This document shows positions 31,501 to 42,395 of a stretch of 64,000 nt of DNA, piece by piece; the first letter of the stretch is position 1; each line of letters starts with the position of its first letter. The notes beneath the pieces are model-generated. The model was not told the DNA's origin and ran no database searches. It was given only the letters and a program-made list of their open reading frames with translations. Origin of the DNA: Sarocladium kiliense (lineage: Eukaryota; Ascomycota; Sordariomycetes; Hypocreales; Sarocladiaceae); assembly GCA_030734395.1 (NCBI GenBank), contig JAUZTG010000042.1:1178001-1242000 (forward strand), written 5' to 3'. A program made the translations under genes and the position numbers.

Positions 31501-33564
31501 GGGAATGTTGAGGAACAGGTTGGAGAAGATCTTGTTGGGAAGCTCCATGATCATGTTGGCGATTGTGTCGGAGAAGCGGTGGTATAAAGCGTATCTTGAA
31601 TGCTTCATAATAACAGGCCGTGATGCGTACAAGGGGATAATCTAGGACAGATCAATGAATGGTACGACAATCGTCTGCATGAAGGTCGCTTACCTCGAAT
31701 GAAGCGGCGAGTGCGTTGAAAAGCACAGCGAAGAAGATCAGCGTCAGTCGGTTATTGATACTCTCCGCATTGTTCGGGAGATTGTAGAAGACACTGCCCA
31801 CAATCAAGCCAGTGGATTGATTCTGGCTGACAGTGAACTGGAAGAACACGAGATCCTGCATCAAACGATGGTAGCCGCGAACCACGCAATACCAAATCTG
31901 CAGTGGAATCGAGACGGTGTACGGTGACTTCGGTCGCCTGTAATTTATTCCCCGTTAGCTTCCGTCATGATATGGAGATGGGATCAACTTACATCCAGGA
32001 TGACTGTCGAGTCTCGCGGACAGTGAGGAACTTCTCAACCTCCTTGCCGTTGATAGGATGAGCGTCCTCGTAGGTCTGGACCTCCTGCATAAGCTGTGCG
32101 TACATCTCACTCTTCTTCCAAGCCTCGGCAAACTCTGCGGCGGTACGTGGAACTTTCTGCTGGAAGCCGTCTCTGACCGTTCTCTCGGCTGGGTTGGTGA
32201 GCGAGGTCAAGAAGTCCGCGGTGGTCTGACGATCGGGGCAGTGGTAGCCCATCTCCGTAAAGTAGGCCTTGGCCTTGTCAATGAATCCGAAGAAGATCTG
32301 CCTGCCTTCGTATAGCAAGGTGACTTTGTCAAATGCCTGCAGAGACGCCGATCATGTCAGATGGTTGGGTTGTGTGCAATAACGGCTGAGCCAAGGGACG
32401 TACATTGTAGGAATCTTCAGCAGCTTGGTACATGGCTGCGATAGTAGTTGAATGGGTCATCTCCGTCGATAGCCTCAATGACTTGGTAAAATCGACCGCC
32501 GTGGCCGCATCCAAGCCACGGGTGCTGTTATCCCAGCATTGCACCGCGCTCTGGCTGAGAGTGACCTCAGCAATACTGACACGCTTCCGCTCGCCACCGC
32601 TCACGCCACGAACAAAGTCATTGCCGACTTTCGTAGAGGCAGTATGGGCGATGCCGTACATGGCCATGACAACATCTCGAAGGTGCTTTGCGTACGCGCT
32701 GCGACTTACACCGGGGAAGCGGTTTTGTGGCGCCCTCATCAGAGCTGCGAACTCGAGCGTGAAACCGACATTGAGCAGGGCAAAATGCACGTCGTCTTCA
32801 GCTTGATAGATTGCTTCGCCTCGAAAGGTTCTGCGCATAGTGTCATAATCGATGCCTGGGAACGCGAGAAGCTGTTAATCAAAATGGACATATAATGGGC
32901 GCTACGCTCTAGCGTTGGATTGGAGTCAAAGCACAGACCTTCGTAGTTAACAATCGAATTGGAATCGACTTGAAGGCCTCTTGTTACACCTGCAAGCGTT
33001 TTAAGAAGTGTGGTAACACCACTGCGATGCGCATAGAATCGGTCAGGGAGCTGCGTACGATCGGGGTAGATAAGGTGGAACAAACCTGCCAGGACGTCCA
33101 AGCACCAGAAGCATCTCGCCACTCTTGACCAAACCATCGAAGTCTGTCAGGATGGGCGCTCCTTGCTTCTTGTTTCCCACCAGTCCCAGAAGCAGTTTGG
33201 GAAACTTGGTCGGCCATGTGAGGACATCATTCTGGTAGGTCAGACTGTCCTTGGAACCATAGACGTTGAGGCTTCGGAAAGATAAGCCAACATCATGCCT
33301 AGGATATTTCTCTGGATCTTTCGCACTCGTGCTGAGCAATGCCGTCAGCCATGCCTTGGGGTTGAACTGTGGTGACTTGGGATCCAGGCCTGGTTCAGAT
33401 GATAAGAACGGGTTCTCATCACCGATAGAGCGGATCAGCTCCAGGCTGCGCTGGCGAACGAACTCGGTTGTCTGCTGCTCATCCTCGTGACTTTGCGAAA
33501 TTCGACGGCTCTGCGCATCGATACCTGCGACGGTCGTCGCTGTGCTCTCATCACCTCCAGCCAT
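28513..33564 (-). CDS. PDR-type (ABC-G) full-length multidrug ABC transporter
   Basis: Eleven exons: 33564-33086, 33021-32939, 32855-32404, 32336-31993, 31937-31694, 31641-31055, 30992-30575, 30518-30206, 30142-29517, 29449-28992 and 28933-28513. They join in frame to 1474 residues, the usual PDR length. The order is NBD1-TMD1-NBD2-TMD2. NBD1: Walker A GRPGSGVTT (about 157-165), signature VSGGERKRVSIAE and degenerate Walker B CWDNSTRGLD. NBD2: Walker A GATGAGKTT (about 870-878), signature LNAEQRKRLTIGVEL and Walker B LLLFLDEPTSGLD. Each TMD has about six spans, with the extracellular Cys-rich loop of the family before the last span in both halves. PDR pumps export azoles, mycotoxins, sterols and lipids at the plasma membrane. 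As usual, one ATP site is degenerate. The first Walker A lacks Lys, and its usual Cys is Val here. Confidence 0.95.
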
Positions 33565-35596
33565 GGTTGAGGGGATGATCGTCGTGTCTTGGGGCACAGT
33601 CTTGCAGTGCACCGCCGGCGATATCAACACTTTCGGAGTTGGGACTACAAGCTGCTTTAACCGGGGCGGTTGGGTTACGGTTTCATTTACGCACGACAGG
33701 AAACCTCGCATTATTACGGCACATGTGCAAGCGTATCAGAGCCTTACCCTGACTTCGTACGGCGTACAGCGGGATTCGGCCATACCGTACTCGTAGTCAT
33801 CTCACGCCCAGAGCATAACTCCCCACCATATCTCACCTCACTTTTTTCCTTCCCTCTCTTTCAGCTCAGTCATTATACGGTGATCGGGTCCTGAAAGTGG
33901 CCGATGGGTCCGCAGGAATACTAATCCGGAAATCAATCCCTCTGCACCCTTGTCGTCAGACTTCACCCAGACGAGCGGGTACGTCAAGCTCGGATACTTC
34001 GAGACGCAGGGATTGGGCCTGTGTCAGGTTATCCCGACGAGTGACTAACCCTAAATGACATACAAAATGGACAAAGGGATGGGGGTCGGCAAGATGATTG
34101 TCCCCTTTTGCGAGTCTTGGTGAGGCTCTACCGGAGAATGTGGACCAAGGTTTGCTTCCAAGTCGCCCGCACAAGTCCGCATGTTGACACAATTAACGTC
34201 AGATGCGCGGATGGTGGTCAGCATTCAGTCTTTTGAGATGCGCACACAGTCAGCTTCAATTGGGCCACGTACTCTAGCGTCAACGGGATTCAGCGGCGCC
34301 TCTGCTCGGGTATTGACTCTTTCAGCTAGCTTCCCAGACATGACATAGCTAACTGAAGCTTCTTCCTCAGATCGAATGTTGGGTCTCTCGCGTTATGCTT
34401 GGCTGCTACCCGAGGAACCCACCGGAGAGCAAGGATAAGGCCGGAGTAGGAAGGGTGAGAGGCTCCCAAGACGGTCAGTTGTTCGCAAGGTCCGATGCGC
34501 AACCCATAATTATAAAATTAGGAATCATCGATAGACAATCACACGTCGGCCATCTGCGAAAAACCCCCGTGACTTGATAGTCGCGCAGCCAGTACCTGCA
34601 TGTAAGCTCTCTATCTTGGTAGTTTAAGACGGACGGCTCAAAGGAACAACGCCTAAGCATAACGAACATTTGTCGAAGGAACGGACTTCGGTCATGACAG
34701 GACTAGGGTCTAGTCTACCAGCTTATTGGGGTCAACATGCTCGGTCCACCCGTCTAAAACTCTAAAACTTGTCCATCACTAAACCCCTGCTCCGGTCCGT
34801 ACGGGCGATATTGTTGGACCGACCATTGGCATGTAATACCTCTTGAAGCCCCTGGTCCCTCAAAAGCGGAACTCGCCTGCTATCCAAAGCTTCAAGATCC
34901 ACCAGGCCGTGACCCGAAACTGCTGCTAATTAGTGATTCGACAGCTACTACGGTTGCGATCATCCGTACGGACGTACCTCAGCCATAGCCTCGTGGTCTC
35001 CGGACCGGAACGACCTTTCGGCCGTTGTGGCACAAGCCACTTCTACCTTAAAGATATGGTGCGATATCAAAGTCCGCAACTCGGCGTTAAGTTGCGCTTT
35101 TCGCAACGAACAAGTGACTATTTGGCTGACCAAACTCCGGCCAAGCTACAGCCTTGCGGAGCTTCGATGCGATGGGAGACGCGTCTGTCCTGCCTGGTGA
35201 ACTAGAATCATCGCAGTGCACGTCCGCCTTGGGTACAATGCATGGAAACTCGATGCCCAGTGACTGACTTTCAATGATAATGAGATTTATGTTCGGAACA
35301 ATTCCGCGGTGTTATCTCACTTCTCAGGGCCAAGGGCTCCCACCCGTCACTCCAGGGTGAGAAACGTTGCATTGAGACGGGCAGGCCCTTCTACATCTTG
35401 TTCTAGACCCTACTCTCCTAAATATCTGGATCCTTGATCTGGTTCCTCTGATTGCTGATCCTTTTGGCTGTTATCCGTGTCACACAGGATGTTGTAGCAT
35501 CACCTCCAGTAAGGAAATGAAAGCTCGACATCAAATACAGCATTCGAAGTCGCTATGATGCGGTGATGATAGTAGAAGAGCAGACGATTCTCTATC
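33565..35596. other. Two-kilobase upstream region of the ABC transporter
   Basis: No credible gene. CGG/CCG triplets, half sites of Zn2Cys6 regulators, are frequent: TCCGGA at about 33923-33928, and a dense group at 34788-34804 and 34999-35025 that includes CCGGACCGG. This would suit control of an efflux pump by zinc-cluster factors, but CGG density is not tested against background. Confidence 0.4.
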
Positions 35597-36496
35597 TCAA
35601 GCCCCTCGCAGGCTGACCCTTACAGCAATCGCCCATCCTGTTTTGCTCTCCCAAATACCCATCTCATTCTCCCGGCGAAACGAAACTTCCTCCGCGTTGA
35701 CCTTCATCACTGTATCATCTTTATCTCCGGGTTGGACCTCTGGCGCTCCCCGGTCCCGGTCAAGCAGTGGCACTGGTGCATCTCTTCTCAGCAACCCGCC
35801 AAACCGGCTAGGTTTCTTCTCTGGCTTCTTCTGCGTGGACACATTCTCCCTAACTGTTGCGCGATCCAACTTCGGCGCAGGTTGAAGATGTTTTGCCAGG
35901 CGATGCGCCATAGCATCGTCGGAGAACCATAGATCACTGGCCGCGGAAGTGGATGCTGTTGATGGCAAGTCGTCGTCCCAGCGGCCCCATGATGTGAATT
36001 CTCGAGGACCTTCAGTATTCAACTCACTACTGAATAGTGAGGATTGTGTAGGAGGTGATGGTCTGCGCTTCTCATCGCTTGCTATTTTCGTATCACGCTT
36101 GACCCTGACAACCCTCCTCACTTCTCCTCGCCTCATTTCAGCTTGCTCACTGAACGCCCAATTTGCACCGACAGCACCCTCTGGGACTAGAAGCATCTCG
36201 ACTAGAGAAGGCGTTGGGCTGACGGTGGCGATGTAGGACAGCAGGTCTTCAACGTAGGGTACCAGCAGGGACAATGTTTGTGTATCGAGTTGTTCTCGCG
36301 CATCTTGTCTTGCTGCCTCTTCCGCCTGTATTTGCGACCTCAGGTTATCAAGCTGGTTGGAGAAGAGCCCCGGAATAGACGCTGTATGATGGATGGCATG
36401 GGATAATGATGGTGCTTGAGGTGTTGGGAAGTTGGCCGCCGAGTAGGGCGGGGGTAGCTCCTCGTCCGCCGCGGGATCGAAATGTGATTTTGACAT
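35597..36496 (-). CDS. Hypothetical protein with N-terminal PPPY motif
   Basis: A single exon of 299 residues from the ATG at 36496. I do not recognise the family. Residues 15-18 (PPPY) form a WW-domain ligand of the type bound by Nedd4/Rsp5 ubiquitin ligases, in an acidic context, ADEELPPPYSAANF. Residues 45-110 are helical, with QIQAEEAARQDAREQLDTQTLSLLVPYVEDLLSYIATV. A predicted folded C-terminal part holds SFRRENEMGIWESKTGWAIAVRVSL, and the middle is Ser/Pro-rich with conserved-looking WGRWDDDLP and LWFSDDAMAHRLAKHL. Trp-rich short motifs and regular composition support a real protein. An adaptor or substrate of Rsp5 is a plausible inference from the PPxY alone. Confidence 0.65.
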   Translation of the reverse strand: MSKSHFDPAADEELPPPYSAANFPTPQAPSLSHAIHHTASIPGLFSNQLDNLRSQIQAEEAARQDAREQLDTQTLSLLVPYVEDLLSYIATVSPTPSLVEMLLVPEGAVGANWAFSEQAEMRRGEVRRVVRVKRDTKIASDEKRRPSPPTQSSLFSSELNTEGPREFTSWGRWDDDLPSTASTSAASDLWFSDDAMAHRLAKHLQPAPKLDRATVRENVSTQKKPEKKPSRFGGLLRRDAPVPLLDRDRGAPEVQPGDKDDTVMKVNAEEVSFRRENEMGIWESKTGWAIAVRVSLRGA

Positions 36497-38820
36497 GACT
36501 GACTTTGGAAAACAAGTTGAATCTGCAATGACAAGAATGTAAGAGTCAAGAGTTGCAATAGATGATATCGGCCAATACTCCAGGCACGAGATCCGAACCC
36601 CGCCACAACAAACTCCCCCGGGGCGTAGCGATGCAGTTGCCAAGTCCAGGTCCACTCGGGGCAGAAACGGGGCGTCTTTGCCGGGAGGCGCAGGGGAGCT
36701 TGAGTCCGTATCTTAGCGAGATAGATGAGCTGTTCATGTATTGACCAAGGTTAAGCTATTGGTTATGATGAGGCTCAGAGGATGAGGCTGTTGGTTGGCC
36801 TGAGCAAGTCTGCCTTCCTCAACCAATTGATCAAAGTGAAAGAAAGGACTGCGGCGCCGACCGACGGTGGTTCACGTTTCCGTCTCGGTCACGGCTATGT
36901 TACCGATGATGGATGGGATGGATGGGTGCTTGGATCCGAATTGTCGGAGACGCCCGAAGTAGAGATACTCGTGGGAAGGTTTCTTGGACTTTGCTCTTCC
37001 AGTCCCAAGGCTGATAAAGGACTTAGGATTTGAACACCAGTTGCAGCCGTGCGGCGGCACATTGAATGCGGCTGAGTTGGTAGGCAGACAGTGCTGTTTG
37101 GCTTAATTAGCGGTCCACTGGGCTGAGTTGAAGGCTACAGTACACTCGCCGACAGCATAGCATGACTTGGTCATCGTTTAGCGAAGGGCTGTATCTCCAT
37201 ATGCCTCTCCGGAGAGGTAATCTGTATGATTGACGTGTGACTTTCACAACCATCTCATTCCAAAGTCTAAAGGCCAAGAGATAGCCAAGCGCAAAGTCCG
37301 TGATGATGTCGCTGATCTCGAAAGCCCATGAAGACGCGAAGGAGCGAAGACCGAGATCGGCTCCTGTCAAGGCCTAACGAAGGAGAAAGCGGGTTGCCTC
37401 TGGGTCATCTGATTGGCGACAAGCCGCTGAAATCGGGCAGTGCAAGGCTGTGTGGCACCCCGTCGTCTCCCCTGGACCCCATTAGCCCCCTGTCACGCGG
37501 AGTCCATAGCGGCTTCTCAGGGTCCTCAGCCCATTGACAGCCGGCTTAGCGCGTCGCATCAGTGGATTTAGCGAGATCCAGCCGCCCGGGTTAGGCAGTT
37601 TAGGGGCAACGCAAAGCGGCCTCTTAGGCGACTCCCGTGGCGCACCGCCCTGCCCTGTTCGTGAAGCCTTCCAGAAGGAATTGCACAGTTGTCAGATCGC
37701 CCATTCTATTCACCCCAAGCCTGGCATCTTACTCCATTCTACAGCACTAAGGCGTGGTTCGTGCTTCAAGGCATCAGCATTGCTCGCGATCTCATTTGCC
37801 TAATGGTCCGTGAATTGATCACGAGGACACATATTCCTTGGTATGGATGGCATGCCAAGGTGAATCCATGATGCTGCCAATGAAGCACTCTGACACACAC
37901 ATACACGCGCACCTGAGGTACACTGTCAATGTCAATGTCATACTCCCCGTACTGAACAAAACTCTCTAGTATGGATTTGACACCGAGCAAATACCGGTGT
38001 GCCTTGCATATCCCTGGCCCAAATATCTCTTTCCCCCTCGGTAAGCAGAGCGAACTGGTGGAGGCTCCTTTGCCTACATGTGAAGTAAAGCATAGGAACT
38101 ATCACATTCATTGCGACCGAGATGCAAACGCAACATGCAATCAAAGTGCAATGCCCACCGAATTCGCCAATGAGAACCCGCCAAGCTTCCCCCTTCTATC
38201 AAAGCAAGTCTCAGCTGCGGCGCAGATCTCCAAGTCAATGGGCTGCAAGTGGAAGCTGGGCGGCCAATTTAGTGCACCGCCACGCGCATGTTTGCTTAGC
38301 CCCAGGCTTTCCTTTGGGTGAATTGCATCCTCATTACTGCATCTCACAAACATCAGCTAGCAAACAATTAATCTCCACCAAGATATCTGCACGTGCCAGG
38401 TTGAAGGGCTTGGCTTGGAGTATCAGGCCGGCAGCCTTGAGCTTGTCGCGAGTTCGCGACTACGAGATTGTCATGAGATGCCAACATATAAGCCGCGTGC
38501 ATGTCCCGTTCCGACCAACAAGAATCATACCCAAGACCATCCACACCACACAAGAGACTCTTCTCAAGCAAGCAGCTTAGAGAAGACACACAGCACATCA
38601 CTACACACTTACCAGCGAATCTTCTTCTCCTCCTTCTTCACTTTATACCCAACACTCTCGTCGATCTCTATCCCCAGAGCACACCTTCACTTACACCAGC
38701 AACTGCCGAGTATCACACCACCTCGACTTACACGACAGACAAACCCTCGTCTGCTCATACCTTTCTAAACACTCTCACCGGCTTATCCACCTCAACCTTT
38801 AGCGAGTTTCAGCCGCCACA
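36497..38820. other. Flotillin promoter region and gene-free sequence
   Basis: About 2.3 kb without a credible gene. A TATA-like ATATAAG lies at about 38486-38492, 330 nt upstream of the flotillin ATG, and the following 300 nt are rich in C, A and T, as in a long fungal leader. Confidence 0.45.
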
Positions 38821-40308
38821 ATGTCCTACCGCATTGCCCAGCCCTCCGAGTACCTGGCCATCACTGGTCTGGGTGTCAAGTCTGTCAAGATCACAAAGGC
38901 AGCATGGGTCTGGCCACTCCAGCGCTGCATGCGCTTCAGCGTGCAGCCTCGCGACTATGCCATGGAGCTCACTGCCATGACAATCGAGAAGCTCCAGTTC
39001 TCTCTTCCAGTCGTCTTCACAGTTGGTCCCGATGTCAACCAACGCGGGGCAAACACCACAACCACTGAGGTTGGCGAGGACTTGGTCCGCCGCGAGGACC
39101 GTGGCGACAGTCTCATGAAGTATGCCATGCTTCTTGCCGACGCCGACGACAACCGCAAGATTGACAGCGCTGCTCAGCATGTCACAAACATCATCAAGGG
39201 TATCATCGAGGGTGAGACCCGTGTCCTTGTCAGCTCCCTTACCATGGAGGAGCTCTTCACCAACAGGGAGGAATTCAAGAAGCGCATCTTCCGCAACATC
39301 CAGGGCGAGCTTGACAACTTCGGTCTTCGCATTTGGAACGCCAACGTGAAGGAGCTGCGCGATGCTCCCGAGTCCAACTACTTCAAGTCTCTCTCACAGA
39401 AGGCCCACGAGGGTGCCACCAACCAGGCTCGTATCGATGTCGCCGAGGCCCAGCTTCGCGGTAACGTCGGTGAGGCCAAGCGCCGTGGTGAGCAGGAGCG
39501 TGAGATTGCCGCCATCAACGCGCAGACCATGGTGCAGAAGACTGAGAGGGACATTGAGCGTGCCTCTGCCGAGGCCCAACTCCACACCAAGCAGACTGCC
39601 CTCAACAGGGATGTCGACATCGCCAAGGTCACGGCCCAGCGTGCTATCGAGTCGCAGGATGAGGACCTCAAGAGGCAAGTCGAGGTCAAGCGCGCGGCTG
39701 CCGAGCTCGAGAGGCTCCGTGCCACCGATCTTGTCAAGGCTACCATCGAGAGGGAGAGTAAGCAGCAGGCTGCCGATGCCAGCGCCTACGAGGTCGAAGC
39801 CGATGCTCGCGCCCGCCAGCAGGCTGCTCAGCGTCGCGCTGATGCTCAGGCTTATACCATGAGGACAGAGGCCGAGGCTGCCAACTTCGCTGCCCAGCAA
39901 ACCGCCGAGGCTGATGCCATCACTCGTATCAAGGAGGCTGAGGGTATCTCCGCCATGGCTGAGGCCTACTCCAAGATGTCGCACGCTTTCGGCGGTCCGG
40001 CTGGTCTGCTCCAGTACATGATGATCGAGAAGGGCACTTACATCGAGCTGGCCAAGGCCAATGCCGAGGGTATCCGCGGCCTCGAGCCCAAGATCAGCGT
40101 CTGGAACACTGGTAGCAACGGCCAGGGTGGCAGCAGCGATGGCACTGAGGCCATGCGCAACGTCTACCAGATGCTGCCTCCCCTGATGACGACCATCAAC
40201 GAGCAGACCGGCATCACTCTGCCTGAGTGGCAGTTTGGCAAGATGAACGCTCAGATGGACGCCATGAAGGAGAGCAAGGTCAACGGTACCCACGCTGCCA
40301 AGTCATGA
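38821..40308 (+). CDS. Flotillin-like SPFH/band 7 scaffold protein
   Basis: A single exon of 495 residues. The N-terminal half is the SPFH domain (about 1-190): MSYRIAQPSEYLAITG, VKITKAAWVWPLQRC, FTVGPDVNQ, IIKGIIEGETRVLVSSLTMEELF and FGLRIWNANVKELRD. The C-terminal half (about 190-360) is an Ala/Glu/Arg-rich coiled coil with EA repeats (HEGATNQARIDVAEAQLRG), then a conserved helical cap, SHAFGGPAGLLQYMMIEKG. This is the architecture of flotillins, which lack a true membrane span and associate with membranes by hydrophobic N-terminal segments and palmitoylation. Aspergillus flotillin FloA marks sterol-rich regions behind hyphal tips. Codons are strongly biased to C-ending forms, suggesting high expression. 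Confidence 0.95.
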   Translation: MSYRIAQPSEYLAITGLGVKSVKITKAAWVWPLQRCMRFSVQPRDYAMELTAMTIEKLQFSLPVVFTVGPDVNQRGANTTTTEVGEDLVRREDRGDSLMKYAMLLADADDNRKIDSAAQHVTNIIKGIIEGETRVLVSSLTMEELFTNREEFKKRIFRNIQGELDNFGLRIWNANVKELRDAPESNYFKSLSQKAHEGATNQARIDVAEAQLRGNVGEAKRRGEQEREIAAINAQTMVQKTERDIERASAEAQLHTKQTALNRDVDIAKVTAQRAIESQDEDLKRQVEVKRAAAELERLRATDLVKATIERESKQQAADASAYEVEADARARQQAAQRRADAQAYTMRTEAEAANFAAQQTAEADAITRIKEAEGISAMAEAYSKMSHAFGGPAGLLQYMMIEKGTYIELAKANAEGIRGLEPKISVWNTGSNGQGGSSDGTEAMRNVYQMLPPLMTTINEQTGITLPEWQFGKMNAQMDAMKESKVNGTHAAKS

Positions 40309-41224
40309 GAGTCATGAAGAGATGATTTCGAATGACTTTCTGGGTGGAGTTTTGCCTTGTAGCATTTGCAAGCGATGCATTTACTGATACTAGTCTTTTC
40401 CCTTTCCTTTGTCAGGTTTCCTCTGTTTGCAGAACGACAGACGGCTTATGGGGTAGATGGTTGGAGATACCCTTACTGCAGTCAACTGTTTTCTCATAGA
40501 TATTTTCCTTATCCTCAGATTGCCACACACACACATATATATACCCAATTGTTCAAGTTTTGATCCCGAATGTGCCAATTGTGAAATATCTACCTCGTAA
40601 AGCATTCATTAAGCACACTGGTGCGGGTATCTGAGCTTAGCTTCGGCTGCAAATGCAAAACCCACGTACCAATATCCTCCTATTCTAGAAACTAAAATGG
40701 CAGCTAGAATAGTTTTGATAGAGTGACTCAGCGTATGGATTCGTTACTAGTGGCAGTAGTCAAAAGACTTCCCCCATACAAGAGCCATTGCGACAATGGG
40801 AGCGTGTCAATGGCGCCCTCCAACACCGCTATTCGGCCTCCGTCGCATTCTTCTGCATTCACCCTTTCAATCGCGTCGTAGTCACCACAACACGTCGGCC
40901 AAGTGGGATTTCAGTCACCAGATAAGGACGCCAATACAGAACTGCCGCATGGTAGCAGCTGTAACGAACGGCCTGTCCCCCATCCCACCGCATTTTCCTT
41001 GGCATTGACCTAGATGGCGTTACCCTCACACTTGGTCCATTTCTTCCCGATTGAGTCATCGTGGGTTGCCTCTTCTTAAGTAGCACACGGCTCGCCTTCT
41101 TCCTAGCGGCTGGACTCCCTCGCGTAATGTTTCTTTGCTGAAGTCCTCCTCTCTTTCTCTCTCTCTTCAACCTGCCAGACATCATTCGGTTCATCGCAAC
41201 CTGTCCTCGCTTTCTCGCTACATC
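40309..41224. other. Intergenic between flotillin and SDR; small CA/TA repeat
   Basis: Holds the 3' end of flotillin, a short (CA)n(TA)n tract at about 40524-40544, and a C/T-rich leader of the next gene (41090-41220). In-frame sequence upstream of the SDR start lacks another ATG. Confidence 0.5.
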
Positions 41225-42235
41225 ATGGCACCCTACGATGTTCTTGTGACTGGCTCCTCCGGCCACCTGGGAGCGGCTCTCATGCTCTCCCTCCCTTCCC
41301 TCGGATTCAATCCCTTGGGAATTGACATCTTGCCTTCTGCCACGACTAGCCAAGTTGGTTCCATCTCAGATCGGGCCTTTGTGCACTCTATTCTCCACGG
41401 AAGCCACATCAAGCACATCCTGCATGCTGCAACTCTCCACAAGCCGCACGTCGAATCTCACACCAAAGAGCAATTCATCGAGACCAATATCACGGGCACT
41501 CTCATTTTGCTTGAAGAGGCTGCTGCATTGAACAAGCAAATTGAAAGCTTCGTCTTTCTCAGCACGACATCCACCTTCGGCAGTGCTTTGAGTCCCAAGC
41601 CAGGCTCCCCAGCGGCTTGGATCGATGAAACCGTGACGCCCCAACCGAAGAACATCTACGGCGTCACCAAGGTCGCTGCTGAGGACATGTGCTTCCTCGT
41701 TCACAAGCAAACAGCTCTTCCAGTCATAATTCTCCGCACAAGTCGATTCTTCAATGAGCAAGACGACGATGAGGACCGTCGCAACGCTATGCCCGATGAG
41801 AATCTCAAAGTTCTCGAGCTTGCCTACCGCCGTGTAGATATGGCCGATATCGTTTCGGCATGCCACCTCTCCATGCAACGCGCCGTCGACATCAAATGGG
41901 CGAAGTACATCATTTCAGCGCCGCCGCCGTTCCTCAACGACCCAGAGACGCTTGCTGCCCTTGATCGCAACCCGCAGGAGGTATTCGCACGTGTGGAGCC
42001 CGAGACGGACGCCGCGTTTGAAGCACAGGGATGGAAGCACCTCCAACGGATCGACCGGGTCTATGACTCAAGCAAGGCAGTCAAGGAGCTTGGTTGGCAA
42101 CCGGAGTACACGTTCAAGGCTGCGGTGAAGAAGCTGGGCAAGGGCGAGTCGAACACATGGCGCAGCGAGCTTGCCACGAAGATCGGAAAGAAGGGCTACC
42201 ACGCTATGAGCACTGGTGTCTACACTGTCCGATGA
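41225..42235 (+). CDS. NAD(P)-dependent epimerase/dehydratase (extended SDR)
   Basis: A single exon of 336 residues. The Rossmann fold begins at once: DVLVTGSSGHLGAAL (the TGxxGxxG dinucleotide-binding motif), then GIDILPSATTSQVGSISD with Asp after the second strand, favouring NAD. HILHAATLHKPHV carries the HAA-type strand, TNITGTLILLEEAA the next helix and YGVTKVAAEDM the YxxxK catalytic pair. The order and length are those of UDP-sugar epimerases and related enzymes. Specificity is not readable; ILRTSRFFNE and DMADIVSACHLSM match the substrate-loop region. It follows the flotillin gene on the same strand; its 3' end converges with the bisphosphate nucleotidase gene, 160 nt away. Confidence 0.88.
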   Translation: MAPYDVLVTGSSGHLGAALMLSLPSLGFNPLGIDILPSATTSQVGSISDRAFVHSILHGSHIKHILHAATLHKPHVESHTKEQFIETNITGTLILLEEAAALNKQIESFVFLSTTSTFGSALSPKPGSPAAWIDETVTPQPKNIYGVTKVAAEDMCFLVHKQTALPVIILRTSRFFNEQDDDEDRRNAMPDENLKVLELAYRRVDMADIVSACHLSMQRAVDIKWAKYIISAPPPFLNDPETLAALDRNPQEVFARVEPETDAAFEAQGWKHLQRIDRVYDSSKAVKELGWQPEYTFKAAVKKLGKGESNTWRSELATKIGKKGYHAMSTGVYTVR

Positions 42236-42395
42236 AGGTCGCTGAAGCCGGCCATTCGTGGATACGAACAGAAGACCTGCAGCAGATATGCGGCAATGTA
42301 CGATAGACTTAACACATGATTTATGATCTGTAGCAGAACTGAGCTTATTATCAATCCTCTGTGATCCGTTTGTGTGAGATGATTTTTTAGCAGTG

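Noticed and set aside
41135..41224. An N-terminal extension of the SDR resembling a mitochondrial presequence
   Set aside because: The frame opens at TTG, and no upstream in-frame ATG exists; the extension is C/T-rich leader translated.
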